DNA of 15,357 nt from positions 1 through 15,357 of the forward strand of contig DATBJU010000141.1 of the NCBI GenBank assembly GCA_036556265.1, given 5' to 3'. Under the pieces are notes generated by a model. It saw only the letters and a list, made by a program, of their open reading frames with translations. It was not told where the DNA came from and did not search any database. Origin of the DNA: JAUSIF01 sp036556265 (GTDB taxonomy: Bacteria > Pseudomonadota > Alphaproteobacteria > Rhizobiales > Xanthobacteraceae). Of this stretch, positions 6,578 to 14,294 are shown in pieces. The position numbers and the translations under genes are program-made. The stretch's first letter is position 1; each line of letters starts with the position of its first letter.

Positions 6578-6642
6578 GGTTCGCTCCCGGTTCGCCCTAC
6601 CCCCGAGATTCAACGCACGAATGCTTGGATTCGTTTCGGACC

Positions 6643-7080
6643 CTAGAGCAAGCCCAATTCACGCAGCTCGCGGCGCATCTCCTCCGGCAACTTCGCAAGC
6701 CCCTTGCCGCTGCGGCCCAGGTCCGCCGGTGCCTCTTTGGCGGGCAGATAGCGCCAGCCTTGGAACGGGCCACGCGGCCGCGGCACCACCAGAACGACTT
6801 TCGGATCGAGCACGAGGCGGCAGCGACGCACTCCCTCCTTGTCCGTGAATGGACGAATGTCGACGAGCCGCTGCCGGCACGCGATGTCCCCCCGGATGAC
6901 CCAGTAGAGCGAGCCGCCGTCCAGCAATTCCTCCGCTCTCGTCGGAACCATGCGGGTCGTATGCACATGCTCCACCGGCTGACGCTTGCGGCGCTTTTCC
7001 GCCAGCCGCTCGTCGATCCATTCCTGCAGATCGCGGATCGACTCGGCCCCGACGCAGAGCTTGATGAGATGGAGGGTCAT
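6643..7080 (-). CDS. DUF1489 family protein
   Basis: The 145-residue soluble protein begins MTLHLIKLCVGAESIRDLQ, the characteristic start of DUF1489, a family of about 140 residues found almost only in alphaproteobacteria. Other segments that fit are RMVPTRAEELLDGGSLYWVIRGDIACRQ (78 to 62 residues from the end, broadly) and, later, LVLDPKVVLVVPRPRGPFQGWRYL. The first part resembles the family's conserved basic and aromatic core. No function is established to my knowledge. The ATG at 7080 is preceded immediately by AAGGGGGA, an unusually close ribosome site; a TTG at 7107 would place that run inside the gene and is less likely. The gaps are 66 bp to the upstream carboxylase and 65 bp to the small membrane protein downstream, consistent with one transcript. 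Confidence 0.85.
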   Translation of the reverse strand: MTLHLIKLCVGAESIRDLQEWIDERLAEKRRKRQPVEHVHTTRMVPTRAEELLDGGSLYWVIRGDIACRQRLVDIRPFTDKEGVRRCRLVLDPKVVLVVPRPRGPFQGWRYLPAKEAPADLGRSGKGLAKLPEEMRRELRELGLL

Positions 7081-7146
7081 TCCCCCTTCTAGACCGGTCA
7101 GGCGCAAATTTCATGGCCGGGCGGGTCGCATCCACAGGGGGCAAAA

Positions 7147-9126
7147 TCACGCCGTCGCGTCTTCCTGGATGACGATCATCCGCGCGCCTTCCGTAACCTG
7201 ACTGCCCGGTTCCACCGATACTTCAGACACCGTCCCCTCGGCGAAAGCGTGGAGCGTGTGCTCCATTTTCATGGCCTCCACAACCGCGAGCCGTTGCCCC
7301 TTGCTGACGCGATCGCCAACCTTGACCTCGATTGCAAGCACCTTGCCATGCATGGGTGCGCTGACGACGCCACCTGTGTCCAGGTGGTCGAAGTCAATGG
7401 TAACGGAATCGGCGAGCCGGATCAGGCTCGCACCTCCGTCGCGGATCGCGACAAGACCTCCGTCTGCCTGCACAAGATTGCAATCTACCGCCGGCTCGCC
7501 CTCAACGAAGGCCTGCAGACCATCGCTTCCGAACCGGACGCACGCTTGCGCTGGTTCCCCGTCGATCCGCAGTGCGACCTCGACCTCGCGCTTGCCGCTG
7601 AAATCGAAGGCATCGGCCGCGCTCCATGGCGACCGCCGCTCGTCGGAACGTCTAGCCGCCCGGCGGGCGACGCGATGCTGCTCCTGTTTGACCAGTTCCT
7701 CGACGGCCCTCGCCGCGGCCGCGCGATCCGGTGGACGCGCCACCGCCAAGTTCGTCAATTCACGTTCGATGAGACCGGTATCGATCCTACCGGCGCGCAC
7801 GGCGCTCGAGGCAACCAGCGCACGCAGGAACGCGAGATTGGTACGTGGCCCAGCAATCGCCGTCGCATGCAGGGCCACCGTGAGGCGATCGAGCGCAGCT
7901 TCGCGGGAAGGGCCATGGGCGACGACCTTCGCCAGCATGGGGTCGTAGTAGGGCGTCACTTCCTGGCCCTGCTCAACCCCGGTATCGACCCGAATGCCCT
8001 CGCCTTCGGGCCATTGCAGAGCATGCAGTCGGCCGGTCGAGGGAAGGAACCCGCGCACCGGATCCTCGGCGTAGACACGAGCCTCGATCGCGTGCCCCGA
8101 GAGTGCGATCTCTCCCTGGGCGCGCGGGAGTCTTTCTCCGCCGGCGATCCGGAACTGCCATTCGACGAGATCGAGCCCGGTTACCGCCTCTGTCACCGGA
8201 TGCTCGACCTGCAGCCGCGTGTTCATCTCCAGGAACCAGAACGCATCGGGCTTGAGTTCGCCCTCCGCGCTCGCGATGAACTCCACGGTGCCCGCCCCAA
8301 CATAGCCGACCGCCCGCGCCGCCTCGACGGCGGCACGCGTCATGGCGGCGCGCGTCTCAGGGTTCATGCCGGGCGCCGGCGCCTCCTCGATCACCTTCTG
8401 GTGGCGCCGCTGCGCCGAACAGTCGCGCTCGTAGAGATGCACCGTATTGCCGTGGCTATCGGCGAAGATCTGCACCTCGATGTGCCGCGGCCGCTCGATC
8501 CACTTCTCGATCAGCATCCTCCCGTCGCCGAACGCCGCCTGGGCCTCGCGGCTTGCCGCGGCCAGCGCATCGTCGAACTCGATCGCCTTCTCGACGCGGC
8601 GCATTCCTTTGCCGCCGCCGCCCCCTGCCGCCTTGATCAGTACCGGGTAGCCGATCTCGTAGGCTTTCTGGCGCAGGAACTTCGCATCCTGCTGCGCGCC
8701 ATGGTAGCCGCGCACGATTGGCACCCGCGCCTTGTCCATGAGTGCCTTGGCAGCGGCCTTGTCTCCCATCGCGCGGATCGCCGCCGGCGACGGACCAACA
8801 AACACGAGCCCCGCCGCCGAGCACGCCCCCGCGAACTCCGCCCGCTCGGCCAGAAATCCGTAGCCCGGGTGAACGGCGCCTGCCTTCGCCATCCTCGCGA
8901 CCGCGATCAACTTCTCGATGTCGAGATAACTCTCGCGCGCAGGCGGCGGCCCGATCCTGTGCGCCTCGTCGGCAAGGCGCACGTGCGGTGCGCCCTCATC
9001 GGCGTCGGAATAGACCGCGATCGAACGCAACCCGAGAGCGCGTGCTGTCCGGATCACACGGCATGCGATCTCGCCGCGATTGGCGATCAGCACGGACTTG
9101 AACGGAAGATTCGCGCGGGCGCTCAT
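7147..9126 (-). CDS. Biotin-dependent acyl-CoA carboxylase alpha subunit (methylcrotonyl-CoA carboxylase-like)
   Basis: The 659-residue product is a biotin carboxylase fused to a biotin carrier domain. Residues about 10-455 are biotin carboxylase: LIANRGEIACR (13-23), the ATP loop GGGGGKG (168-174), RPRHIEVQI (212-220), and the catalytic E300-MNTRLQVEHPVTE. Residues about 585-657 are the carrier domain with EAMKMEH, Lys620 being the biotinylation site. The region between (about 500-585) has the position and size of the BT domain that joins alpha and beta subunits. Phrases such as GFLPSTGRLHAL and EVTPYYDPMLAK read more like the methylcrotonyl-CoA enzyme (leucine breakdown) than propionyl-CoA carboxylase. 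Substrate is not certain. The start is preceded by AGGA seven bases away. The carboxyltransferase beta subunit is not next to it, which is unusual for leucine-degradation operons. Confidence 0.92.
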   Translation of the reverse strand: MSARANLPFKSVLIANRGEIACRVIRTARALGLRSIAVYSDADEGAPHVRLADEAHRIGPPPARESYLDIEKLIAVARMAKAGAVHPGYGFLAERAEFAGACSAAGLVFVGPSPAAIRAMGDKAAAKALMDKARVPIVRGYHGAQQDAKFLRQKAYEIGYPVLIKAAGGGGGKGMRRVEKAIEFDDALAAASREAQAAFGDGRMLIEKWIERPRHIEVQIFADSHGNTVHLYERDCSAQRRHQKVIEEAPAPGMNPETRAAMTRAAVEAARAVGYVGAGTVEFIASAEGELKPDAFWFLEMNTRLQVEHPVTEAVTGLDLVEWQFRIAGGERLPRAQGEIALSGHAIEARVYAEDPVRGFLPSTGRLHALQWPEGEGIRVDTGVEQGQEVTPYYDPMLAKVVAHGPSREAALDRLTVALHATAIAGPRTNLAFLRALVASSAVRAGRIDTGLIERELTNLAVARPPDRAAAARAVEELVKQEQHRVARRAARRSDERRSPWSAADAFDFSGKREVEVALRIDGEPAQACVRFGSDGLQAFVEGEPAVDCNLVQADGGLVAIRDGGASLIRLADSVTIDFDHLDTGGVVSAPMHGKVLAIEVKVGDRVSKGQRLAVVEAMKMEHTLHAFAEGTVSEVSVEPGSQVTEGARMIVIQEDATA

Positions 9127-9178
9127 TCGGCGATCCTAACGGCCGCGTCGCCTTGCGCCAGTGGCCGAGGGATCGCGG

Positions 9179-10372
9179 TCAGCGCCCGGTGAAGTTCTGC
9201 TGCGGCCCGATCGGGAGGGGCGCCCCAGGGGTCTGGCCCGAGACCTGAGTCGCCGGCTCCTCCTCCTTGTCGCGGATGTAGTCGCGCGGCACAACGCGCG
9301 GGAGACCCGCCACCGGCTCATTCGAGCGCTTGCTGACTGGGTCCGCCGCAGCCTTCGGCTTGGGCGCGATCTTCGGAGCCCCGGCAGGTGCCGCCGACTT
9401 CGCCGCGCCGCCAGGCTGCGCTCCCTTCGCGGGCTGCGCCGGCTTCGCCGGAGGTACCGGCGGCGTCGGTTCGGCAGTCGCTGCCGGCGTCGGTTCCGGC
9501 GCAACCTCCGTCGGCGGCGTCACTTCCGGGGCGAGCGCCGCGGTCGGCACGGCCATCTGCGGTTGGACGGCGGGCTGCGCCGGCGGCGATGAGCGCGCGG
9601 CAGTCGAGCCCTCACCGGCGCTGACAGGATCGGCGATTGTGACGCCGGAAACCGACGGGCGGGACGCGCCTCCGGGCGGCAGCGGCGATTCCCGCACTGC
9701 CCCGGCCGGCGCCGCCTCGCGCCAAGCCGGTCCGTGCTTCGCCATGAATGCTTCGAACCGGCGTACCCGCAGATTTTCACGCACTCGCGATGCATCGCGC
9801 AGAAGCTGGAACTGCTCACAGGCGTCCGCCGAGCAACGGTGGTCGAGCGAAAGGACATAGGCGACAAAGCCGTAAGCATCCGCCTCGATCGAGTTGCGCA
9901 GACTTTCCAGGCGCGTGTGATAGCTCGGGTCGCGAGTGCTCGCGAATTGCAGCGCGTCGGACAGGAACGCAAGCCGCTGCGTCACGATCGAGACGGCCGC
10001 CGCAACGCGCTGCGGTTCCATAAAGATGACCCGTTCGCACGCCTCCATCATCGCGGGGGCGGGCGAGCCGTCGAGACACGCGAACACGGTTCCCGGCTGC
10101 ATGGTCTGGGAGAACAGCGCCGCAGCGCGTTCCTCGAGCACCTTCCGTTCCGCGAGCCGCCGCGTGTCTTCGAGGTGCTGGTAGCCGTAGTAGGCCCCTG
10201 CAAGGACGACCGCGAGCACCACTGCCGTCGCCCCGAGCGCCAGTGCCCGGCCGAACGATGCCCGCCACAACTTGGCGGCGAGCAGCACGATGAGGGCCAG
10301 CGCCACGAACGCAACCGACCACAACGGGTCGATCTCCTGCAGCGCATTCAACAAGTCGTCCATGGCATTCAT
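9179..10372 (-). CDS. Two-TM membrane protein with Pro/Ala-rich tail, unknown
   Basis: The 397-residue product has two predicted TM helices near the N-terminus (about 19-34 and 44-63) and then a soluble helical region (about 65-215). That region has four cysteines: C99 (FACLDG), C112 (EACERV), and C180 and C185 (RCSADACEQF). From about 220 to 345 it is very rich in Pro and Ala with PPT, EPTPA and KPAQPAKG runs, then ends in a short basic and acidic tail. The cysteine pattern suggests disulfides, so the soluble part may be periplasmic; two TM helices with both ends outside would fit. The family resembles hypothetical proteins I associate with Hyphomicrobiales, but the function is unknown. The start at 10372 is supported by AGGA nine bases before; ATG 10363 is an alternative. 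It lies 67 bp after kup and 52 bp before the carboxylase. Confidence 0.8.
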   Translation of the reverse strand: MNAMDDLLNALQEIDPLWSVAFVALALIVLLAAKLWRASFGRALALGATAVVLAVVLAGAYYGYQHLEDTRRLAERKVLEERAAALFSQTMQPGTVFACLDGSPAPAMMEACERVIFMEPQRVAAAVSIVTQRLAFLSDALQFASTRDPSYHTRLESLRNSIEADAYGFVAYVLSLDHRCSADACEQFQLLRDASRVRENLRVRRFEAFMAKHGPAWREAAPAGAVRESPLPPGGASRPSVSGVTIADPVSAGEGSTAARSSPPAQPAVQPQMAVPTAALAPEVTPPTEVAPEPTPAATAEPTPPVPPAKPAQPAKGAQPGGAAKSAAPAGAPKIAPKPKAAADPVSKRSNEPVAGLPRVVPRDYIRDKEEEPATQVSGQTPGAPLPIGPQQNFTGR

Positions 10373-10439
10373 TCTAGACGATCCTGGGCAAGCGTTGAAA
10401 TTGGCCTTGCGTTCCGCGGACGCTCACTTGTAACGGCGC

Positions 10440-12332
10440 TCAGACGGCGACCTGGGTTCCAATCTCGACCACGCGCTCGGTCGGAATGTGGAAGTACGTG
10501 GTTGCGTCGTCGGCCGAACGGGCGAGCTTGATGAACAGGCGATCCTGCCATCCCGGCATCCCCGACTGGGGCGCCGGCTTCAGCGCACGGCGCGACAAGA
10601 AGAACGACGTCGACATGATGTCGAACTGCCATCCAAGCTTGCGGGCAAGTGCGAGGGCCTTCGGGACGTTTGGCGTTTCCATGTATCCGAAGGTCAACAC
10701 CACCCGGTAAAAATGCGGTGAAAGTCCCATGATCTGAACGCGGTCTTCTTCGGGCACTCGTGGGGCATCCGCGGTAACCACTGTGAGCACCACGTTGTGC
10801 ATATGCAACACCTTGTTGTGCTTGAGGTTGTGCAGCAAAGCCGTCGGCGCGTACTCCGGATCGCTGGTAAGGAAGATGGCCGTTCCCGGAACAATGTGTG
10901 GCGGCTTCTTCTCCAGACTCTTCACCAGCGGCTCGAACGGCACCTCGATGCGTCGGCTTTTTTGCATGAGCAGTCGCGTGCCGCGCAGCCACGTAGTCAT
11001 GAGCAGCACCGCGACGATGCCGAACAGCACCGGCACCCACGCTCCCTCGAGAATGTTCAGTCCCGTGGCGGCAACAAACACAGTGTCGACGATCGTGAAC
11101 GGCACCATGAGCACTGCCGCCGCCCAGAGCGGCCACCTCCATTCCTTCCAGATAACGATCAAGCCAAGAACACCCGCAGCCCAAGTCGTCGTCGCCACCG
11201 CGAGCACGTAGGAGGAGGCGAGCGCACTCGACGTACGGAACAGCAGGACGAGCAGCAAGACGCCCGTAAGCAGCGCGGTATTCACCCGCGGCATGTAGAT
11301 CTGCCCGAACTGCGACGCGGACGTATGACGGATCTCTATGCGTGGCAGGAGACCGAGCTGTATCGCCTGCCGCGTGAGGGAATAGGCGCCAGTGATGACC
11401 GCCTGGCTGGCGATTACGGTCGCCGCGGTCGCAAGGCCCACCAGCGGCAGTAATGCCGATTCCGGCACCAGCAGATAGAACGGATCTACGATCGCGGCCG
11501 GGTTTGACAGCACGAGCGCGCCCTGCCCGAAATAGTTGAGCAGCAGCGCGGGGAGCACAAGAAACACCCAGGCAGTCTGGATAGGCTTGCGACCGAAATG
11601 GCCGAGGTCCGCGTAAAGGGCTTCCGAGCCGGTCACCACGAGGAACACGGCCGCGAACGTCACGAGGCCCACGACCTTCTGGTCGGCGAGAAAAGCGATC
11701 CCGTAATACGGATTGACCGCCGCCAACACACTCGGATCGTCGAAAATATGAATCGCGCCAATGACGGCGATCACGATGAACCAGAGCGTCGTGATCGGGC
11801 CGAACAGGGCCGAAACGCCGGCCGTCCCGCGCGACTGAACGGAGAACAGCGCGACCAGGATGAGAACCGTGATTGGAAGCACGTACGGCTCGAAAGCCGG
11901 CGTCGCGATCTTCAGGCCTTCGACTGCCGACATGACCGATAGCGCCGGCGTGATCAATGACGATCCGTAGAACATCGCCGCACCAACGATGCCGAGCGCA
12001 AGCACGATCGGCGTTCGCCGGCCGAGTGCGCGGAACGCGAGCGCGGTGAGCGAAAGCGTCCCGCCCTCCCCGTGGTTGTCTGCGCGCAGCAGAATCGCGA
12101 TGTATTTCAACGTGACGACGATGATGAGCGACCACACGATCAGCGACAGCACGCCGAGCACTGCGTAGCGCGTCAGCGCATCATTGCCGCCGATCGCCGC
12201 GAGCACCGCCTCGCGGAACGCGTACAGTGGGCTCGTGCCGATGTCGCCGTAGACGACGCCGACGCTGCCGATGGTGAGTGCCCAGAAACTCGAATGGGAA
12301 CGGGATGCGCCGTTCCCATTGGCTTTGTCCAT
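10440..12332 (-). CDS. kup: Kup-type low-affinity potassium/proton symporter
   Basis: The 630-residue length is usual for the Kup (KUP/HAK/KT) family. The hallmark GVVYGDIGTSPLYAFRE lies at 25-41, followed by FYGSSLITPALSV, FLVVTGSEALYADLGHFG and EGAWVPVLFG, with about 12 hydrophobic segments up to roughly residue 440. The hydrophilic C-terminal domain (about 450-630) is typical and cytoplasmic. The protein takes up K+ with H+ across the inner membrane, important at low pH and under osmotic stress. The ATG at 12332 fits the family start (short polar N-terminus, then SFWALTIGSVG), though no good ribosome site is seen. A 7-bp hairpin and a 9-bp inverted repeat lie in the leader region. It is the first gene of a five-gene minus-strand run. 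Confidence 0.95.
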   Translation of the reverse strand: MDKANGNGASRSHSSFWALTIGSVGVVYGDIGTSPLYAFREAVLAAIGGNDALTRYAVLGVLSLIVWSLIIVVTLKYIAILLRADNHGEGGTLSLTALAFRALGRRTPIVLALGIVGAAMFYGSSLITPALSVMSAVEGLKIATPAFEPYVLPITVLILVALFSVQSRGTAGVSALFGPITTLWFIVIAVIGAIHIFDDPSVLAAVNPYYGIAFLADQKVVGLVTFAAVFLVVTGSEALYADLGHFGRKPIQTAWVFLVLPALLLNYFGQGALVLSNPAAIVDPFYLLVPESALLPLVGLATAATVIASQAVITGAYSLTRQAIQLGLLPRIEIRHTSASQFGQIYMPRVNTALLTGVLLLVLLFRTSSALASSYVLAVATTTWAAGVLGLIVIWKEWRWPLWAAAVLMVPFTIVDTVFVAATGLNILEGAWVPVLFGIVAVLLMTTWLRGTRLLMQKSRRIEVPFEPLVKSLEKKPPHIVPGTAIFLTSDPEYAPTALLHNLKHNKVLHMHNVVLTVVTADAPRVPEEDRVQIMGLSPHFYRVVLTFGYMETPNVPKALALARKLGWQFDIMSTSFFLSRRALKPAPQSGMPGWQDRLFIKLARSADDATTYFHIPTERVVEIGTQVAV

Positions 12333-12350
12333 GGCCAGAGCCGATGATTG

Positions 12351-12368
12351 CGCTGCGAAAGCGCAGCG
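12351..12368. other. Hairpin in the kup leader
   Basis: CGCTGCG (12351-12357) pairs with CGCAGCG (12362-12368) across a 4-nt loop, about 18 bases before the kup start codon on the minus strand. The palindrome GGGCGCGCCC overlaps its edge at 12368-12377. It could form in the mRNA close to the start. No riboswitch class is recognised. Confidence 0.45.
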
Positions 12369-12386
12369 GGCGCGCCCTTAGCATGG

Positions 12387-12426
12387 CGGTGTGGACGTGT
12401 CATTCAAATCCCGACGATCCACACCG
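12387..12426. promoter_or_regulatory. 9-bp inverted repeat between kup and the small-protein pair
   Basis: CGGTGTGGA (12387-12395) and TCCACACCG (12418-12426) are perfect reverse complements with 22 bp between them. The arm centres are 31 bp apart, about three helical turns. It lies in the divergent gap between kup and the plus-strand small-protein genes, so it could be a shared operator for a regulator binding two sites. A weak -35-like element (TTGAAT on the minus strand, 12407-12402) lies between the arms but no good -10 accompanies it. Confidence 0.5.
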
Positions 12427-12544
12427 TGCGCGGAAGAAAAGTCAGGTTGAACAGCGACTTGCGTGCTACCTTGACGATCGCCGCGTCCCGTCGCCCCCGT
12501 AATTAGCTTGATACCCTTGCGGGCCCCTTTCCGGAGAAAATTTC

Positions 12545-12739
12545 ATGCGCACCCTGTTCGGCATTGTCCTCGGCGTCGGAATCACCGTCGGCGCCGCTTA
12601 CGTCCACGACAATCTGTCTACCGCGCAAAGCGTGCCCGGAATGGCACGCACGATCGTGAACTGGGACGTAGCCGCGGAGGTCACCGGCAACGCCATGCGC
12701 GTGGGGCGGCAGCAGATCGATCGATTGCTCGGCAAGTAA
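12545..12739 (+). CDS. Small single-TM protein, first of a tandem paralogue pair
   Basis: The 64-residue protein is MRTLFGIVLGVGITVGAAYV, then HDN, a polar stretch, IVNWDVAAEV and a basic C-terminus (RVGRQQIDRLLGK). One hydrophobic segment (about 3-20) could be a signal anchor or uncleaved TM helix. GGAG lies eight bases before the ATG, a good ribosome site. It shares MRxLxG, AYxxDN at the same position (18-23) and VNWxV with the gene at 12830. It is divergent from kup (212 bp between start codons) and is likely co-transcribed with the second copy. I do not recognise a named family; the glycine-rich helix GxxxG (Gly6 and Gly10) could support helix packing. Confidence 0.78.
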   Translation: MRTLFGIVLGVGITVGAAYVHDNLSTAQSVPGMARTIVNWDVAAEVTGNAMRVGRQQIDRLLGK

Positions 12740-12829
12740 ACAGGCGAATTCTCGTCCCCGTTCGTCCTCCCGGAACCGGGCCCGGCGGTCCGCGTTATGT
12801 CTCCGCTCAACCCACCGGGGGAACCCGTC

Positions 12830-13024
12830 ATGCGCTTTCTGCTCGGAATGATCTTCGGTGCGCTGTTCCTGGTCGCAGGCGCGTACCTGTACGATAACCA
12901 CGGCTCGGATCCCGCTGCGCGCCAACGCAACATGGTGAACTGGAACGTCGTGTCGGAGAACTGGACCGCGGTAAAGTCCCGCGTTCAGCGTGAGTGGGCA
13001 AACATTTCCTCGATCAAGCTCTGA
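12830..13024 (+). CDS. Small single-TM protein, second of a tandem paralogue pair
   Basis: The 64-residue protein is MRFLLGMIFGALFLVAGAYL, then YDN, a polar stretch, MVNWNVVSENW and a polar C-terminal helix. It has the same length, the same G6xxxG10 hydrophobic start, the same AYxxDN at 18-23 and the same VNW motif (two residues earlier) as the gene at 12545. The frame starts at 12797, but ATG 12830 follows a GGGGGA site and gives the matching N-terminus. It begins 90 bp after the first copy ends. Its stop is 2 bp from the stop of the convergent SDR gene. Function is unknown; the helix has the look of a membrane anchor with a short periplasmic tail. Confidence 0.78.
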   Translation: MRFLLGMIFGALFLVAGAYLYDNHGSDPAARQRNMVNWNVVSENWTAVKSRVQREWANISSIKL

Positions 13025-13026
13025 CC

Positions 13027-13728
13027 TCAGAACTTCTCCACCCACGGCCGCAGCTCGATCTCCCACGTCCAGGCACTACGCGGCTGCGCGAGCACGTGCA
13101 GGTAGCTCGCGGCGATCGCGTCCGGGTCCAGCATTGAATCCGGGCGATCCACGGACTCCGCGCGGCGGGCGCTGCGGATGCCGCCGTCGATCACGAAGTG
13201 CGCGATGTGGATGCCTTGCGGCGCGAGCTCACGCGCCATCGATTGCGCGAGCCCGCGCAGCGCGAACTTGCCCATGGCGAACGGCGCCGACTGCGCATAG
13301 CCCTTCACGCTCGCCGAAGCGCCGGTGAACAGGATCGCGCCCTTCCCGTTCGGCAGCATGCGTTTCGCCGCCGCCTGCGCGACCAGGAAGCCGCCATACG
13401 CGGAAACGGAGATCGATCTTTCGACGTCTACCGGATCGAGCTCGATGAACGGGCCGCGCGAACGATAGCTCGCGTTGTAGACGACGACCTCCGGCGTGCC
13501 GATCGCCTTCTCCACCGAAGCAAACAAATTCGTCACGTCGCCCGGCTTCGTGGCATCGCAAGTAAACGCCTGCGCCCCCGTCTCGCTGGCGAGCGCGGTG
13601 AGATCGTCCACCGTGCGCGCTGCGAGTACGACCTTCATTCCGTTCTTCGCGAACAGCCGCGCAAGCGACGCGCTGAGCCCCGCGCCGGCGCCAACGATCA
13701 ATGCCTTGGAATAGGAAATGGAAGTCAC
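13027..13728 (-). CDS. SDR-family protein with Phe in place of the catalytic Tyr
   Basis: The 233-residue protein is a short-chain dehydrogenase/reductase fold. It has nucleotide-binding GAGAGLSAS (13-21), an ArgThr after strand 2 (AART, suggesting NADP preference), CDAT, and NAS (85-87) at the usual NAG position. The active-site region is FTGASAS (134-140) followed by PFAMGK: Lys154 is present but Phe150 stands where the catalytic Tyr of YxxxK should be. On a K-anchored alignment the catalytic Ser position is Ala137, with Ser138 next to it. I recall related SDRs sharing the FAxxK form, so this may be a subfamily trait. The GTG start at 13728 follows GGCGGAGG nine bases away. The substrate is unknown; it may be a binding protein or use another mechanism. 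Confidence 0.85.
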   Translation of the reverse strand: MTSISYSKALIVGAGAGLSASLARLFAKNGMKVVLAARTVDDLTALASETGAQAFTCDATKPGDVTNLFASVEKAIGTPEVVVYNASYRSRGPFIELDPVDVERSISVSAYGGFLVAQAAAKRMLPNGKGAILFTGASASVKGYAQSAPFAMGKFALRGLAQSMARELAPQGIHIAHFVIDGGIRSARRAESVDRPDSMLDPDAIAASYLHVLAQPRSAWTWEIELRPWVEKF

Positions 13729-13857
13729 CGCAAAAAACCTCCGCCGCGCCAGCCGCGCGCCTCTATATCACGGTGCGATCATGCGTGGAAAAAGCACGCT
13801 TGCGCGTCCCGACGCCGAACTTCGGGCGCCTCTTGGCCGTGCTCGGAATCGTCAACC

Positions 13858-14097
13858 TCACATCTTCCGGCTCGGATCGCTTTCCGCGTGAACCAACGCC
13901 GCGGCAATCTCACGGCGGTTCATGCGCGTGCCATCGTCGCCTTCGATGATGAGCGGGACGCGATTGCTGTCCTGCAAATGGCGCGCAAACGAGAGCGCCT
14001 CGTCGAGCCGCACGAATTCCTTGTAGAGCCCGGGCAATTCCTCGAGCGGCGAAACATCCGGCGCACCGGCCGGCCCGGAGTAGAGGCGGTATGTCAT
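13858..14097 (-). CDS. Small conserved-looking protein, unknown
   Basis: The 79-residue soluble protein begins MTYRLYSGPAGAPDVSPLEELPGLYKEFVRLDEAL, with no TM segment or cysteine; the middle shows an alpha-beta pattern (DEALSFARHLQDSNRVPLIIEGDDG) and the end is basic. A GAGGAGG ribosome site lies just before the ATG at the usual distance, strongly supporting the start. It lies 197 bp after the amidase and 129 bp before the SDR on the same strand, so it may have its own promoter. Proteins of this length and opening are familiar from Bradyrhizobium-like genomes, but I know of no function. Confidence 0.75.
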   Translation of the reverse strand: MTYRLYSGPAGAPDVSPLEELPGLYKEFVRLDEALSFARHLQDSNRVPLIIEGDDGTRMNRREIAAALVHAESDPSRKM

Positions 14098-14294
14098 AAT
14101 CGACCTCCTCGGGTGAAAGCAATGCGCCCGGGTCCGCCCTGCGGCGCACCCGAGCGCGGATCGCTCTTACTACTTGGGGACGGCTCGCGCGGAACGCAAC
14201 CGGCCTACATCGGGCTTTTCATCCGCCGCGCGCCCGAGGAATGGCGGTCCGTTTGCGTGGTCTATGAAATCTTGAGGGCCGGTCGATCGTGGCC

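Noticed and set aside
7249..9192. A 647-codon plus-strand open frame opposite the acyl-CoA carboxylase
   Set aside because: It is exactly antisense to a gene with clear family motifs throughout; its translation is Arg/His-rich without any recognisable pattern, as expected from a GC-rich shadow frame.
10369..12135. A 588-codon minus-strand frame overlapping kup
   Set aside because: It is the shifted frame of kup on the same strand, with a translation full of His, Arg and Gly and no membrane segments, whereas kup fits its family over the whole length.
12351..12377. A potassium-related riboswitch (c-di-AMP, ydaO type) before kup
   Set aside because: The leader is too short and has only a simple hairpin and a palindrome. 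c-di-AMP switches are not expected in alphaproteobacteria.
12545..13024. Type I toxin or holin pair
   Set aside because: The size fits, but both proteins have a long polar C-terminal part with a conserved VNW motif, and no antisense RNA promoter, antitoxin or lysis gene is visible.
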